Source: Parvimonas sp000223315 (GTDB lineage: Bacteria; Bacillota; Clostridia; Tissierellales; Peptoniphilaceae). Taken from it: a stretch of 64,000 bases of DNA. Location of the stretch: positions 930,001-994,000 of the forward strand of contig CP189843.1 in NCBI GenBank assembly GCA_050262155.1, written 5' to 3'. A program made the position numbers and the translations under genes. The notes beneath the pieces are model-generated. The model was not told where the DNA came from. It ran no database searches and saw only the letters and a list, made by a program, of their open reading frames with translations. Below are positions 1-8,680 of the stretch, one piece after another (the stretch's first letter is position 1; the number at the start of each line of letters is the position of its first letter).

Positions 1-62
1 CTTTTCTATGATCTTATTGATTCAGTTTAAAACAAACTATTCATTATATACTGCCAAATAAT

Positions 63-548
63 TTAATATATAAGTACAATGATTTTAGCTAAAATTAAAG
101 CCACTAAAAATAAAACAGGAATAAAAATAATTCTCTTTTTAATTACATCTAAAACACTAGGTATATATTCACTATCCTCTATGCCTTTGATTTTTAAATT
201 TTTGCTGTTCTTAGTCCATAAAATATCCATAACCGCTCCATCAAAGATATTCCAAGATTGAAGAAAAATATTTAATTGAATAAATGCCTGTTTAAAATCA
301 TTGATTTTATTCCACAATCCAACAATTAGTATCAAACTTCCAAACATTAAAATAATAAATAAAGAATAAAATATAACCTTATTTCTTTTAACTGTTTTAT
401 AATCTGTATAACTAAATTCAACAACCTTATCTATAACGGATTTAGGATAAAAATATACAATATTAATCGCATTACCTCTATATGACAAAGCCACTAATAA
501 TGTGAATAATAGACAATATAAAACTACTTGTAAAAATAAAATATCCAT
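63..548 (-). CDS. Hypothetical multi-pass membrane protein
   Basis: I do not recognise this 161-residue protein. It has a hydrophobic N-terminal segment (about residues 4-22), a second around 58-78 and a third at the C-terminus (about 140-160), so it should be an integral membrane protein with a soluble stretch between the last two. The start is supported by an AGGAGGGG ribosome binding site just upstream. It lies downstream of another unknown gene on the same strand, about 100 bases away, and outside the cas operon, beyond the old end of the CRISPR array. No conserved catalytic motif is visible. Confidence 0.6.
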   Translation of the reverse strand: MDILFLQVVLYCLLFTLLVALSYRGNAINIVYFYPKSVIDKVVEFSYTDYKTVKRNKVIFYSLFIILMFGSLILIVGLWNKINDFKQAFIQLNIFLQSWNIFDGAVMDILWTKNSKNLKIKGIEDSEYIPSVLDVIKKRIIFIPVLFLVALILAKIIVLIY

Positions 549-648
549 TTTAATATAGCCCCTCCTATATATGTTAAACTACTTAGTGCAATCAAAAAAT
601 ATAGTTGCTCCTATAGTACACCCTGCTCTAATTCCAAACTTAATTTAT

Positions 649-1209
649 TTAACCTTTAATAAATGACTCTTTTATTTCAGACAACATTTTTAGTTTTTTT
701 TCAAATACTGTTTCATTCATCCCATTTTTAATTGCAATCTCATAATAATCATTGAATTCAGGATGATTATTTTCTTTTACAACTGCTAAAAGTTCTGCAA
801 AATATCCCCAAGCATTATTGAAACTTTTTGTTGAACTATAATCTTCTCTTTTTGGCATCCACTGTAGCTTTACAAAGAATTTATTCAGTATCTTACTCCA
901 AGTCTCTACATCATTATCATAACAAAAAAACTTTATCTCAAACAGACTGCCAAAACGCCTGTCCCAAAATTTTACATTGTCAGGCAAATACCATATATCA
1001 CGGCATATCAATTCCTTTATTATTCTTTCAAGTATTTCAGCAGGAAAACCACCTACACAATCATAACTTCCAGCAACTGAAGTCTGTGTAGCTTCCTCTT
1101 TAAGTTCTTCATAAGCTGTACTGCTATCAAGTAATAATAAAGCAATTTTAGCCCTATGTCCAAATGCTTTTCCCGCACTTAGTATTTTGTACTTATTAAA
1201 TTCGTTCAT
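649..1209 (-). CDS. Hypothetical protein
   Basis: This is an unrecognised soluble protein of 186 residues, rich in aromatic and charged residues, with no signal peptide, membrane segment or familiar motif. The ATG is preceded by AGGGGG at a good distance, so the start is reliable. An extended -10 promoter with a flanking inverted repeat lies about 90 bases upstream (1299-1353). The next gene on the strand (63-548) could be cotranscribed. I cannot assign a function. Confidence 0.6.
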   Translation of the reverse strand: MNEFNKYKILSAGKAFGHRAKIALLLLDSSTAYEELKEEATQTSVAGSYDCVGGFPAEILERIIKELICRDIWYLPDNVKFWDRRFGSLFEIKFFCYDNDVETWSKILNKFFVKLQWMPKREDYSSTKSFNNAWGYFAELLAVVKENNHPEFNDYYEIAIKNGMNETVFEKKLKMLSEIKESFIKG

Positions 1210-1298
1210 AAGACAGACCCCCTAAAACTTTACCATTCCAATGTGTCAAATAATAAATACGAAATAATTTATATAATTAGTTTTGTATATTTTTTTAT

Positions 1299-1353
1299 AT
1301 TATAGCATAATTGCTAATCAAAATACAGAAATAACTCTATTAGGATTAGCAAT
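1299..1353 (-). promoter_or_regulatory. Extended -10 promoter with inverted repeat
   Basis: On the minus strand a perfect TATAAT (1304-1299) is preceded by TGC, an extended -10 element, and no good -35 is present. A 10-bp perfect inverted repeat, ATTGCTAATC (1310-1319) and GATTAGCAAT (1344-1353), sits directly upstream with one arm between the -10 and the -35 position. This is a plausible operator for the gene at 649-1209. The rest of 1210-1425 shows nothing else I can name. Confidence 0.4.
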
Positions 1354-1425
1354 ATAGTAATGACATTTTCACTACTCACAAACAAGACTTGAATCGCCAT
1401 CTCAATGTCAAAAATATGACTATCC

Positions 1426-3976
1426 TACGAAATTACAGTATGTTTCTATTTAAACTCATATCACGCAAACGGGCTAGACTATGTACCACATGAATTTACA
1501 TTACAGTATGTTTCTATTTAAACAATTCAAACTTTCTAAAAAAGCTCGTTATACGTTTGTATTTACATTACAGTATGTTTCTATTTAAACTGAAATTTAG
1601 AAATAAAATTTTAACAATCGCATTAATATTTACATTACAGTATGTTTCTATTTAAACTTAAATCCTTTGACGTTGAAAAACTAAAAAAATTAACATTTAC
1701 ATTACAGTATGTTTCTATTTAAACACAAAGCTCAAGAACTTATGCGAAAAGCGGAATATATTTACATTACAGTATGTTGCTATTTAAACGATAAAATATG
1801 CTCAAAAATTTAATAATATGACGATATTTACATTACAGTATGTTTCTATTTAAACTTGTTCAGCTTTCACTATGCGAGTTTATAAAAAAATATTTACATT
1901 ACAGTATGTTTCTATTTAAACCAAACTTAACCGATGAAAACTTTGCAGGTAACTCTTCATTTACATTACAGTGTGTTTCTATTTAAACAACATCCTTAAT
2001 ATTTTTTAGAGACTTAAGAAGTTTTTATTTACATTACAGTATGTTTCTATTTAAACGATGCTTGATATAGTTGTTACAAAAACTGGAGCCACATTTACAT
2101 TACAGTATGTTTCTATTTAAACTTTAAGTGAGTATGTATTTTATGTATTTAAAATAATATTTCAATTCCAATAGATTTATATTTAAACTCTTAAATTATT
2201 TGCTAACTGTATATATTATATCATATTTGCATTACAGTATGTTTCTATTTAAACGGCGAATGGATTTATAAAGAAACAATAGCACCAGATTTACATTACA
2301 GTATGTTTCTATTTAAACTAAACCAGACCCTAAGAAAGAAGTTAACATTGACAATTTACATTACAGTATGTTTCTATTTAAACTAAAAATTTACATATTT
2401 TATCTACTTTATCCATTCTATTTACATTACAGTATGTTTCTTTTTAAACTGAAATTGTTGAAGTAGATGAGAAAGCAAAACAATTATTTACATTACAGTA
2501 TGTTTCTTTTTAAACACGATGAAAACGGGTTAATATATGGAACTACAAAATTTACATTACAGTATGTTTCTATTTAAACAATGGATAAAAAAACAAAGTT
2601 ATCCATTAACATTTAATTTACATTACAGTATGTTTCTATTTAAACGTATTAATGCTAATTGTAAACATTTTAGCAGGTCTATTTACATTACAGTATGTTT
2701 CTATTTAAACGTAAGTATGAAAATTAAGTATGATGTTTTGTGTCATTTACATTACAGTATGTTTCTATTTAAACTTTTTGATAAAGATAAATCGTGTGTA
2801 TTTATTGATAAATTTGCATTACAGTATGTTTCTATTTAAACAAAGTAAAGAAGATATAGAAAACAATACTTTCTTTAAAATTTACATTACAGTATGTTTC
2901 TATTTAAACATACCACACATCACGAAAAAAAACAAGTAAATAGCAAATTTACATTACAGTATGTTTCTATTTAAACGAAATGGTGAATATGTTTTAGTTC
3001 AAGACATGATTAATGATTTACATTACAGTATGTTTCTATTTAAACAAAAGCAAAACGCCACAAAAAGAAAGCTCGTGATAAAAATTTACATTACAGTATG
3101 TTTCTATTTAAACCTAATAGATTGGAAATCAATTGAAAATGCTTCTTTATTTACATTACAGTATGTTTCTATTTAAACTTGAAAAACAAAACTTGAAGTT
3201 ACAATAAATAAAAAATTTACATTACAGTATGTTTCTATTTAAACTTGACTCGGAATTAGTAACAGATTTAATTAACAAAGTAAAATTTACATTACAGTAT
3301 GTTTCTATTTAAACTTTGTTCGGCTCTTTTTCTTTCTTTCTCTAGCTTCATTTACATTACAGTATGTTTCTATTTAAACTTAGTGAGAGAGTAACTCTAA
3401 GACCTGATCAGATTTTTAATTTACATTACAGTATGTTTCTATTTAAACAAAAAAGAAAAATAAATCATTAGACACGATGTCTAAATTTACATTACAGTAT
3501 GTTTCTATTTAAACGAAGATATAGAAGAAAAAGAAAACAATATATTTTTTAGATTTACATTACAGTATGTTTCTATTTAAACATTTAGAGGTTTATCTTC
3601 TAAAACCACTGTCAACAAAATTTACATTACAGTATGTTTCTATTTAAACGAAATTTTTCTAAGCCACAAATCATTTACAACTCTATTTACATTACAGTAT
3701 GTTTCTATTTAAACTTTAGGTTTTGAAGAAGAAGAATATTTGCTTAATACATTTACATTACAGTATGTTTCTATTTAAACAATAATAAAAGAAAAAAGAC
3801 TTACACCTAAATTATTATTTACATTACAGTATGTTTCTATTTAAACAAGATGTTTAGTTTTCCATTAGACATCGTGTCTAAATTTACATTACAGTATGTT
3901 TCTATTTAAACATTAAATAATAGCCTTTATAATTATATAAAATTTCATTTACATTACAGTATGTTTCTATTTAAAC
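1426..3976 (-). CRISPR. CRISPR array, 39 repeats of 30 nt, 38 spacers
   Basis: A 30-nt repeat recurs every 64-70 bases; intact examples are 1561-1590 and 3947-3976. Spacers are 34-40 nt and all differ. Read on the minus strand the repeat starts GTTTAAATAG and ends ATGTAAAT, matching the 3' end of C. difficile type I-B repeats, whose last eight bases form the crRNA 5' handle. The left-most copy (1426-1455) is degenerate, as expected at the oldest end, so the leader is at 3977 onward and transcription runs the same way as the cas genes. Copies at 1760, 1959, 2225, 2420, 2486 and 2812 have single substitutions. The copy at 2159-2188 is heavily decayed. Open frames seen in the array are translations of the repeats and are not genes. 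Confidence 0.98.
2159..2188 (-). repeat. Degenerate internal CRISPR repeat
   Basis: This unit sits exactly where repeat 12 should be, with 36-nt spacers on both sides, but differs from consensus at about seven of 30 positions. The last nine bases, TATTTAAAC, are intact. The differences fall in the half that would form the repeat stem and so should impair Cas6 processing at this unit. Confidence 0.8.
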
Positions 3977-3999
3977 AGGTAGTTCTATACATATTGAAA

Positions 4000-4029
4000 A
4001 TACTACCATTAATAAGTCAATTCTGTCTA
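4000..4029 (-). promoter_or_regulatory. Candidate pre-crRNA promoter
   Basis: On the minus strand TAGACA (4029-4024) is followed after 18 bases by TAGTAT (4005-4000). This predicts transcription starting near 3993, roughly 16 bases before the first repeat. The -10 overlaps one arm of the GGTAGT/ACTACC dyad, which could be an operator. The assignment is by pattern only. Confidence 0.4.
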
Positions 4030-4108
4030 TATATAAAATTTTTTTGAAATTTTCCACTAAATTTTTTAATTGAAACAGAATTATTTGAAATTTTAACATT
4101 TTTTAATC

Positions 4109-4148
4109 TGTCGAACCTCCAGTAATTTTTATATACTGAAGGTTGACA
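4109..4148 (-). terminator. Inverted repeat after the cas operon, possible terminator
   Basis: The arms TGTCGAACCTCCAGTA (4109-4124) and TACTGAAGGTTGACA (4134-4148) pair over about 15 bp with one bulge and a 9-nt loop. The single mismatch becomes a G-U pair only in the minus-strand RNA, which fits a structure selected in the cas transcript. There is no strong U-tract after the stem, so termination is not certain. It could instead be a leader element for spacer integration. Confidence 0.4.
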
Positions 4149-4190
4149 AATCATCTTTTTTAATAATTTTATTATTTTTTATAAATATTT

Positions 4191-5009
4191 TCAATTTCCA
4201 ATTTTTAGTTTTACAAGTCCATATGGAAGATATTTTTCGCCTCCGATATCACATAAATAAAATCCACTTTTAATATCATCAATATTTATTTCACCATTAA
4301 GAGAATTTATTTTCCCTTTAAAGCCCCCTAAAAATAAAATGTATTCATCATCATTTATATTGTTTAATTCAGAATTTATATTATTTATAATCTTCATTAA
4401 TTCTTTAGATATTTCTAAATTAAATTCATAATTTACATTAGTTTTGTTATCAGTAATCTTTTTTATTACTATTTCTAACTTACTCATATAATTATTTAAT
4501 TTTTCTTTTGTTTTACTTTTTAGGTCTGTTAAAATGCTCTCAAAAGCTATATTTTCTTTTAAATTAATATAAAAACCATAAGATTTACCATTTTGTAAAG
4601 TTTCAATTCCTACATTTTCGAAAAATTTTTCAAATTTAATTTTAGCAGTTTCAGAATCTAAATATTGATATTTAAATAAATTTTCTAATGATATATCTGT
4701 TGGATTAATATTTATATCATTAAATAAAAGTGTTCTTTTTATATCATCTTCTTTTATACAGCTTAAAATAGCTCCTTTTAAAGATGAGGCTGGAATATAA
4801 TATTTAATATTTTCAATATTATTTTCCATTAATAAAGCTCTATTTGTATAGCTATAAAAAGGATATATCATATTAACTTCTTTTGAAATTTCTTTTCCAT
4901 GATTATAATTTAGAAATGAATAATCTATATCTTTATATAAAGCTCCAGAATCTCTAGGTGATAATATTACTTTTGATATAGTGGTAAGTTTTAAATCTAT
5001 TTTTTTCAT
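4191..5009 (-). CDS. csm5: Csm5-like RAMP protein (Cas7 group, type III)
   Basis: A 272-residue RAMP protein. The family core IPASSLKGAI lies at residues 72-81, a glycine-rich stretch FLGGFKGK follows near residue 226, and the protein ends with PYGLVKLKIGN. By gene order (cas10-csm3-csm4-csm5) and length it corresponds to Csm5, which caps the crRNA 3' end in Csm complexes. It starts one base after the csm4-like stop with GGAGGG upstream and is the last gene of the operon before the CRISPR leader. The sequence is Asn/Ile/Lys-rich and divergent, so Csm5 rather than another Cas7-group subunit is an inference from context. Confidence 0.65.
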   Translation of the reverse strand: MKKIDLKLTTISKVILSPRDSGALYKDIDYSFLNYNHGKEISKEVNMIYPFYSYTNRALLMENNIENIKYYIPASSLKGAILSCIKEDDIKRTLLFNDININPTDISLENLFKYQYLDSETAKIKFEKFFENVGIETLQNGKSYGFYINLKENIAFESILTDLKSKTKEKLNNYMSKLEIVIKKITDNKTNVNYEFNLEISKELMKIINNINSELNNINDDEYILFLGGFKGKINSLNGEINIDDIKSGFYLCDIGGEKYLPYGLVKLKIGN

Positions 5010-5010
5010 A

Positions 5011-5991
5011 TTATCCCTCCAATGTTTCTAAATATGAATTTCCGAATACGATTGCTTTATCATACATCAAATTATATTCATTAAGAATACACTTGCTCAT
5101 ACAAGTATATTCTGATTTTTCCTTAAGACTCAATACACTTCCTGCATTTAAAAATGAAATAAATGTATTAACTCCATCTGATAATTCAAATGGTTTTCGA
5201 TGAGATGTAAATAATTCTAAGTATGATTTTTCAATATTAATTTTATCAAGATTAGGAAGTAACATTCCTAAATTTAAAAATTTTTCGTTTTTAGGATATT
5301 TTAAGACATCTTTTTGCTTTTTATCTTTCTTTTGCTTACTAAATTCTATATCTTTAATAACATAAGTATTATATCCATAACTAGCCTTATGCCCTAAATG
5401 ACAATCTATATTTAATAAATTATCTCTGTTATTCAAATAATCAAATAAAATATTTCCTTTTTCAAGTTTTATAAGAAAACTATAATCTGATATAATATTT
5501 CCAACATTATCTTGATATTTTACAATTGGGATAGAATATGCAATATTAGGAAATCCTGAAAGTTCTCTAACTTGACTTTCTATTTTAAATTTTTGAATAA
5601 AAGTATCTTCTTTTTTTATATAATTATAATTATCTAAATTTATGTTGTCGATATTTGTAGTATTATTTTTAGTTGAGTTTATTAATTTTTTTAAATCTTC
5701 CCTTTTTATAAACTCTATATTCTTAATTTTTTCATACAACTTTTTATCATAAATACCAATTTTTAATTTATCTAAAACATAAGATTTCGGCATAGGTCTA
5801 TAGTCTGTTGGAAATAGATTAGATATCATACATATACATTCATTTCTTTCTACAGATTCAACAAACTCTCCTATTTTCTCTTCTGAATAAAACTCCTTTA
5901 ATTTTCCCATTAAAAATCCAAATAATTTTTGAGAATCCGGTAATAAGGTAATCTCACCTATTCTTTTTAGTTTAATTTCAAAAATATACAT
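5011..5991 (-). CDS. csm4: Csm4-like RAMP protein (Cas5 group, type III)
   Basis: A 326-residue protein whose N-terminus has the typical Csm4 beginning: a beta strand, then a residue pair PDS followed by KLFGFLMGKL (about residues 18-31), the place where Csm4 proteins read SxxLFGAL. The C-terminus VFGNSYLETL resembles the Csm4 end. Csm4 (Cas5-type) binds the crRNA 5' handle next to Cas10. AAGGAG precedes the ATG. It is packed between the csm3- and csm5-like genes with gaps of 11 bases and 1 base. A Cmr3-type relationship cannot be excluded. Confidence 0.65.
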   Translation of the reverse strand: MYIFEIKLKRIGEITLLPDSQKLFGFLMGKLKEFYSEEKIGEFVESVERNECICMISNLFPTDYRPMPKSYVLDKLKIGIYDKKLYEKIKNIEFIKREDLKKLINSTKNNTTNIDNINLDNYNYIKKEDTFIQKFKIESQVRELSGFPNIAYSIPIVKYQDNVGNIISDYSFLIKLEKGNILFDYLNNRDNLLNIDCHLGHKASYGYNTYVIKDIEFSKQKKDKKQKDVLKYPKNEKFLNLGMLLPNLDKINIEKSYLELFTSHRKPFELSDGVNTFISFLNAGSVLSLKEKSEYTCMSKCILNEYNLMYDKAIVFGNSYLETLEG

Positions 5992-6002
5992 TTTTTGCTC
6001 CT

Positions 6003-6683
6003 TTAGTCATTTTCTATATCAACTTCTATTATTCCATATCCTCTTGATTTAGAATTTCCTATTCTATAGTATCCTTCATTAAATTTTTCTAAATAAGACT
6101 TTATTTCATCTTTTATTTTTTCATCACAAGTATCTGTTTTAAGAATAATATTCCCTTCAAATTTTATGCCAGGCTTTACAACTTTATATGTTCTTGGATT
6201 AGATATAAGTTCTCCATTAATCTCTTCAATAGATGTTTTGGTATCTATTAAAAAATAATCTTCTGTTTCTAAATCAATAACTCTTAAATCAGAAAAAAAC
6301 AGACGAGGAGTATCATTTAATCCTTCAATTCCAAAAATATATTCGGCTTTAACATCATTTAACAAATTTGAAATTTTAGTAATTATCTTTTTTATAGATT
6401 CTATATTTTTTGAAGATTTTTCATCCATTTGTTTTAATAATTTGGAATATTTATCTTTTTCTTTTTTTAAAAAATCTACAATAAACTTCTCTATGATATC
6501 ATTTTTTTTACACTCTTTTCTAAAGATATTTCTCAAAGCTCCTTTCATTGCAGAGCCATGAATTATTGGTTTTCCATTTTCGTCAAGAGTTGTGCATTGA
6601 TCTACTCCTCCTATTGAAAATGCACTTGTTTGATTACCTATTAAACAATTAGATTTAGTTGTTACAGTATATTTAATTTTCAT
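6003..6683 (-). CDS. csm3: Csm3-like RAMP nuclease subunit (Cas7 group, type III)
   Basis: This backbone subunit of a type III complex keeps the catalytic signature of Csm3: GGVD with Asp at residue 28 (Csm3 cuts target RNA with the Asp at this place), then HGSAMKGALR (43-52) and a glycine-rich GNSKSRGYG near the C-terminus. Target-RNA cleavage should therefore be intact. The longest frame begins at a GTG inside the ribosome binding site; the ATG at 6683, preceded by GTGAGGA, is the better start and gives 226 residues, overlapping cas10 by 11 bases. A Cmr4-like assignment is possible, but the gene order fits Csm. Confidence 0.75.
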   Translation of the reverse strand: MKIKYTVTTKSNCLIGNQTSAFSIGGVDQCTTLDENGKPIIHGSAMKGALRNIFRKECKKNDIIEKFIVDFLKKEKDKYSKLLKQMDEKSSKNIESIKKIITKISNLLNDVKAEYIFGIEGLNDTPRLFFSDLRVIDLETEDYFLIDTKTSIEEINGELISNPRTYKVVKPGIKFEGNIILKTDTCDEKIKDEIKSYLEKFNEGYYRIGNSKSRGYGIIEVDIEND

Positions 6684-8679
6684 AATTATTTTCCTCACTT
6701 TTATTTATCAGTTTTTTCTTTGTTTTTTCATTTTGTCCTGAAATTATCCTATATAGTATTCTTTGTTGGTCATATTTATAAAATAATATTATTCTATCTA
6801 ACCATTCTGTTCCATTAATATTATAAAACTCTCTATTAAATTTATCTTTATTAAATTTCAATCTATAGTTTATAAAATGTTCTTCTTTTTGTATATCATT
6901 ATCTTTTTCATCCTCTTTTTCTTTTGTTTCTATTAATTCAGCATAATTTGCAAATAAAGTTTTAACCTTTTCTTTTTTTCCAATTTCTATTAAATTCTTA
7001 GCCTTAAAAAGCATAGATAAATGAAATGGAACTTTCTTAAATGTATTAAAACCTTTATCAGTAGTATTTAATATAAAACATTTTTCTATAGAATCTCCAG
7101 AATTGCAAATATATTTTAGAGGCTTTATAAACATATTAGAATTCAAAAAATCTCTTGTTTCATCATTCTTTTCAAATACTATATACCTAAACTGATTTAA
7201 TCTAATATTAGAGATGTATTTTTCATCAGTTAATAATAAAATCAATTTTAATTTTGAAATTACATTTTTAAAATTACTTTTATCATATACTATTTGATTT
7301 TCATCTTCATTTTCCTTTTTATTTTTCATAAACATCTTCATAAAGTAATTCTTTAAATATAATTCCTTAGGAATAACTTTTGATTCCACATTCCTTATAT
7401 CAGGGCACAGAAAATATAAAAAAGTGTTTACGAATTTTTTAATATTATCTTCATTATTTTTATTAGAAATATCAATATTTTCTAAAGCATATAAAAAATT
7501 ATGAATGAATGTATTTGTATAGATATTTTTATTTTTCAATTGTATTAATTCTAAAATTTCCGTTTTAAATTTGAAAAAACAATCTTTTTCTCTTTTTCTT
7601 TGTTCTTCCAAATAACTATAAAACATATTTCCTGCAATAGATGTTCCAAGTATAGCTTTTATTTCTTTTGAATTTTTTTCTTTAGTAAATTTTTTTGCAT
7701 TATGCAATTCTCTTTCAACTATTTCTCTATAATATCTTATTGGTTGATGATTATTTGTAAATTCTACTCCAACAGATATTACAAGTTTATTCAATTTACT
7801 ACTTTTATCATTACTCAAGCTATTGATTTTTTTATTAATTTCATCATTAATATCATCTATAAGATTTCTTAAAATCAAAATTGAATCCAAAACTGACTCT
7901 ATTTTTACAGCAAAAAATATATCATCTCCCGCAATATACAGAGGAAAAATTTTATTAGTTAGATTATTATTTTTTGATATTAGTTTTCCTAGATAATTTA
8001 CTGTAATTTTATTTTCTAAAATTAAACTTAATTTCATATACGTATCATAATCAGTAATATCAGAGAAAATTTGTCCTATATTATTTATATCTGCTTTTAC
8101 AATAGCTATTTTACCATTAGTTCCTTCTTTATCATCAGATATTAATTCATCCATATTTTTAATATATACACCTGTATAATCAATAAAATTTTTATCACAA
8201 TTTATATCACAATTTATATCACAATTTAAAATATTAACTTCTTCTTGAAAAGAAAATAAAATCTCATTATTTTCTACAATAATTCTTCTTTTTGTATCAT
8301 TAGATTTTAAATAAAAATTTACTTTATCTATAATCTCCTTATTATTAAGATTTAATTTTTCTAAATATACATAATTTATAAGAAGTGTTCCGGAATATTT
8401 CAAATAAATATCTTTAAATAAATTTTCCAACTTTTCTTTTATTTTATCTTCTATATACTCAACCTCAAAAATATATTTTCCTGAAATCCATAATATTTTT
8501 TTGCTTATATCAAATAATTTTTCAATATCTTTAGAAATTGTACTGGAAACTGTATTTGATGCTTTTATAACTTCTTTTAAAGTGTGTTCATCTTTTTGTA
8601 TCTCTGACCTATTATCATCTAAAGTTTGATAAATATATTTTTGAATTTTTTCAACAGAAATTCCAACTATAAATGACAT
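6673..8679 (-). CDS. cas10: Cas10, type III large subunit, HD domain absent
   Basis: A 668-residue Cas10. The first palm domain starts at the very N-terminus (ISVEKIQKYIY, 7-17, then LKEVIKAS, 34-41), so the usual N-terminal HD DNase domain is missing. The second palm has KADINNIG (195-202) and AGDD at 250-253 in place of GGDD; the metal-binding DD pair is kept, and A/SGD variants work in related cyclases, so oligoadenylate synthesis is plausible. A Cas11-like helical region should occupy the C-terminal third. A threefold 12-bp tandem repeat lies between the palm domains. AAAGGAG precedes the ATG, two bases after the nuclease gene. No Csm6/CARF effector is nearby. Confidence 0.88.
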   Translation of the reverse strand: MSFIVGISVEKIQKYIYQTLDDNRSEIQKDEHTLKEVIKASNTVSSTISKDIEKLFDISKKILWISGKYIFEVEYIEDKIKEKLENLFKDIYLKYSGTLLINYVYLEKLNLNNKEIIDKVNFYLKSNDTKRRIIVENNEILFSFQEEVNILNCDINCDINCDKNFIDYTGVYIKNMDELISDDKEGTNGKIAIVKADINNIGQIFSDITDYDTYMKLSLILENKITVNYLGKLISKNNNLTNKIFPLYIAGDDIFFAVKIESVLDSILILRNLIDDINDEINKKINSLSNDKSSKLNKLVISVGVEFTNNHQPIRYYREIVERELHNAKKFTKEKNSKEIKAILGTSIAGNMFYSYLEEQRKREKDCFFKFKTEILELIQLKNKNIYTNTFIHNFLYALENIDISNKNNEDNIKKFVNTFLYFLCPDIRNVESKVIPKELYLKNYFMKMFMKNKKENEDENQIVYDKSNFKNVISKLKLILLLTDEKYISNIRLNQFRYIVFEKNDETRDFLNSNMFIKPLKYICNSGDSIEKCFILNTTDKGFNTFKKVPFHLSMLFKAKNLIEIGKKEKVKTLFANYAELIETKEKEDEKDNDIQKEEHFINYRLKFNKDKFNREFYNINGTEWLDRIILFYKYDQQRILYRIISGQNEKTKKKLINKSEENNYEN
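8194..8229 (-). repeat. In-frame 12-bp tandem repeat in cas10
   Basis: Three copies of ATCACAATTTAT (8194-8205, 8206-8217, 8218-8229; the last ends in AA) encode repeated Cys-Asp-Ile-Asn units near residues 151-162 of Cas10. Copy-number change would lengthen or shorten a linker between the palm domains without shifting the frame. Confidence 0.85.
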
Positions 8680-8680
8680 A

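Larger units (their letters stand above)
3977..4190 (-). promoter_or_regulatory. CRISPR leader
   Basis: This is the AT-rich non-coding region between the newest repeat and the end of the csm5-like gene. It holds a promoter-like pair (4000-4029), a short dyad GGTAGT (3978-3983) / ACTACC (4002-4007) and a longer inverted repeat (4109-4148). Its place at the intact end of the array, opposite the degenerate end, identifies it as the leader. No open reading frame of note is present. Confidence 0.8.

Noticed and set aside
2537..3176. Open reading frames within the array with recurring HYSMFLFK or ITVCFYLN units
   Set aside because: They are translations of the CRISPR repeat in different frames and have no ribosome binding site.
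1426..3976. Plus-strand transcription of the array
   Set aside because: The degenerate repeat is at the left end, the minus-strand repeat ends in ATGTAAAT as in C. difficile I-B, and the leader promoter and cas genes are all on the minus strand.
7600..7650. Internal start in cas10 for a Csm2-like small subunit
   Set aside because: The only candidate (GCAGGAAATATG) has poor spacing and lies within the palm-2 region, unlike the clear site in cas8b.
6673..8679. A GGDEF diguanylate cyclase
   Set aside because: Gene order, the palm-1 motif and the RAMP neighbours identify it as Cas10.
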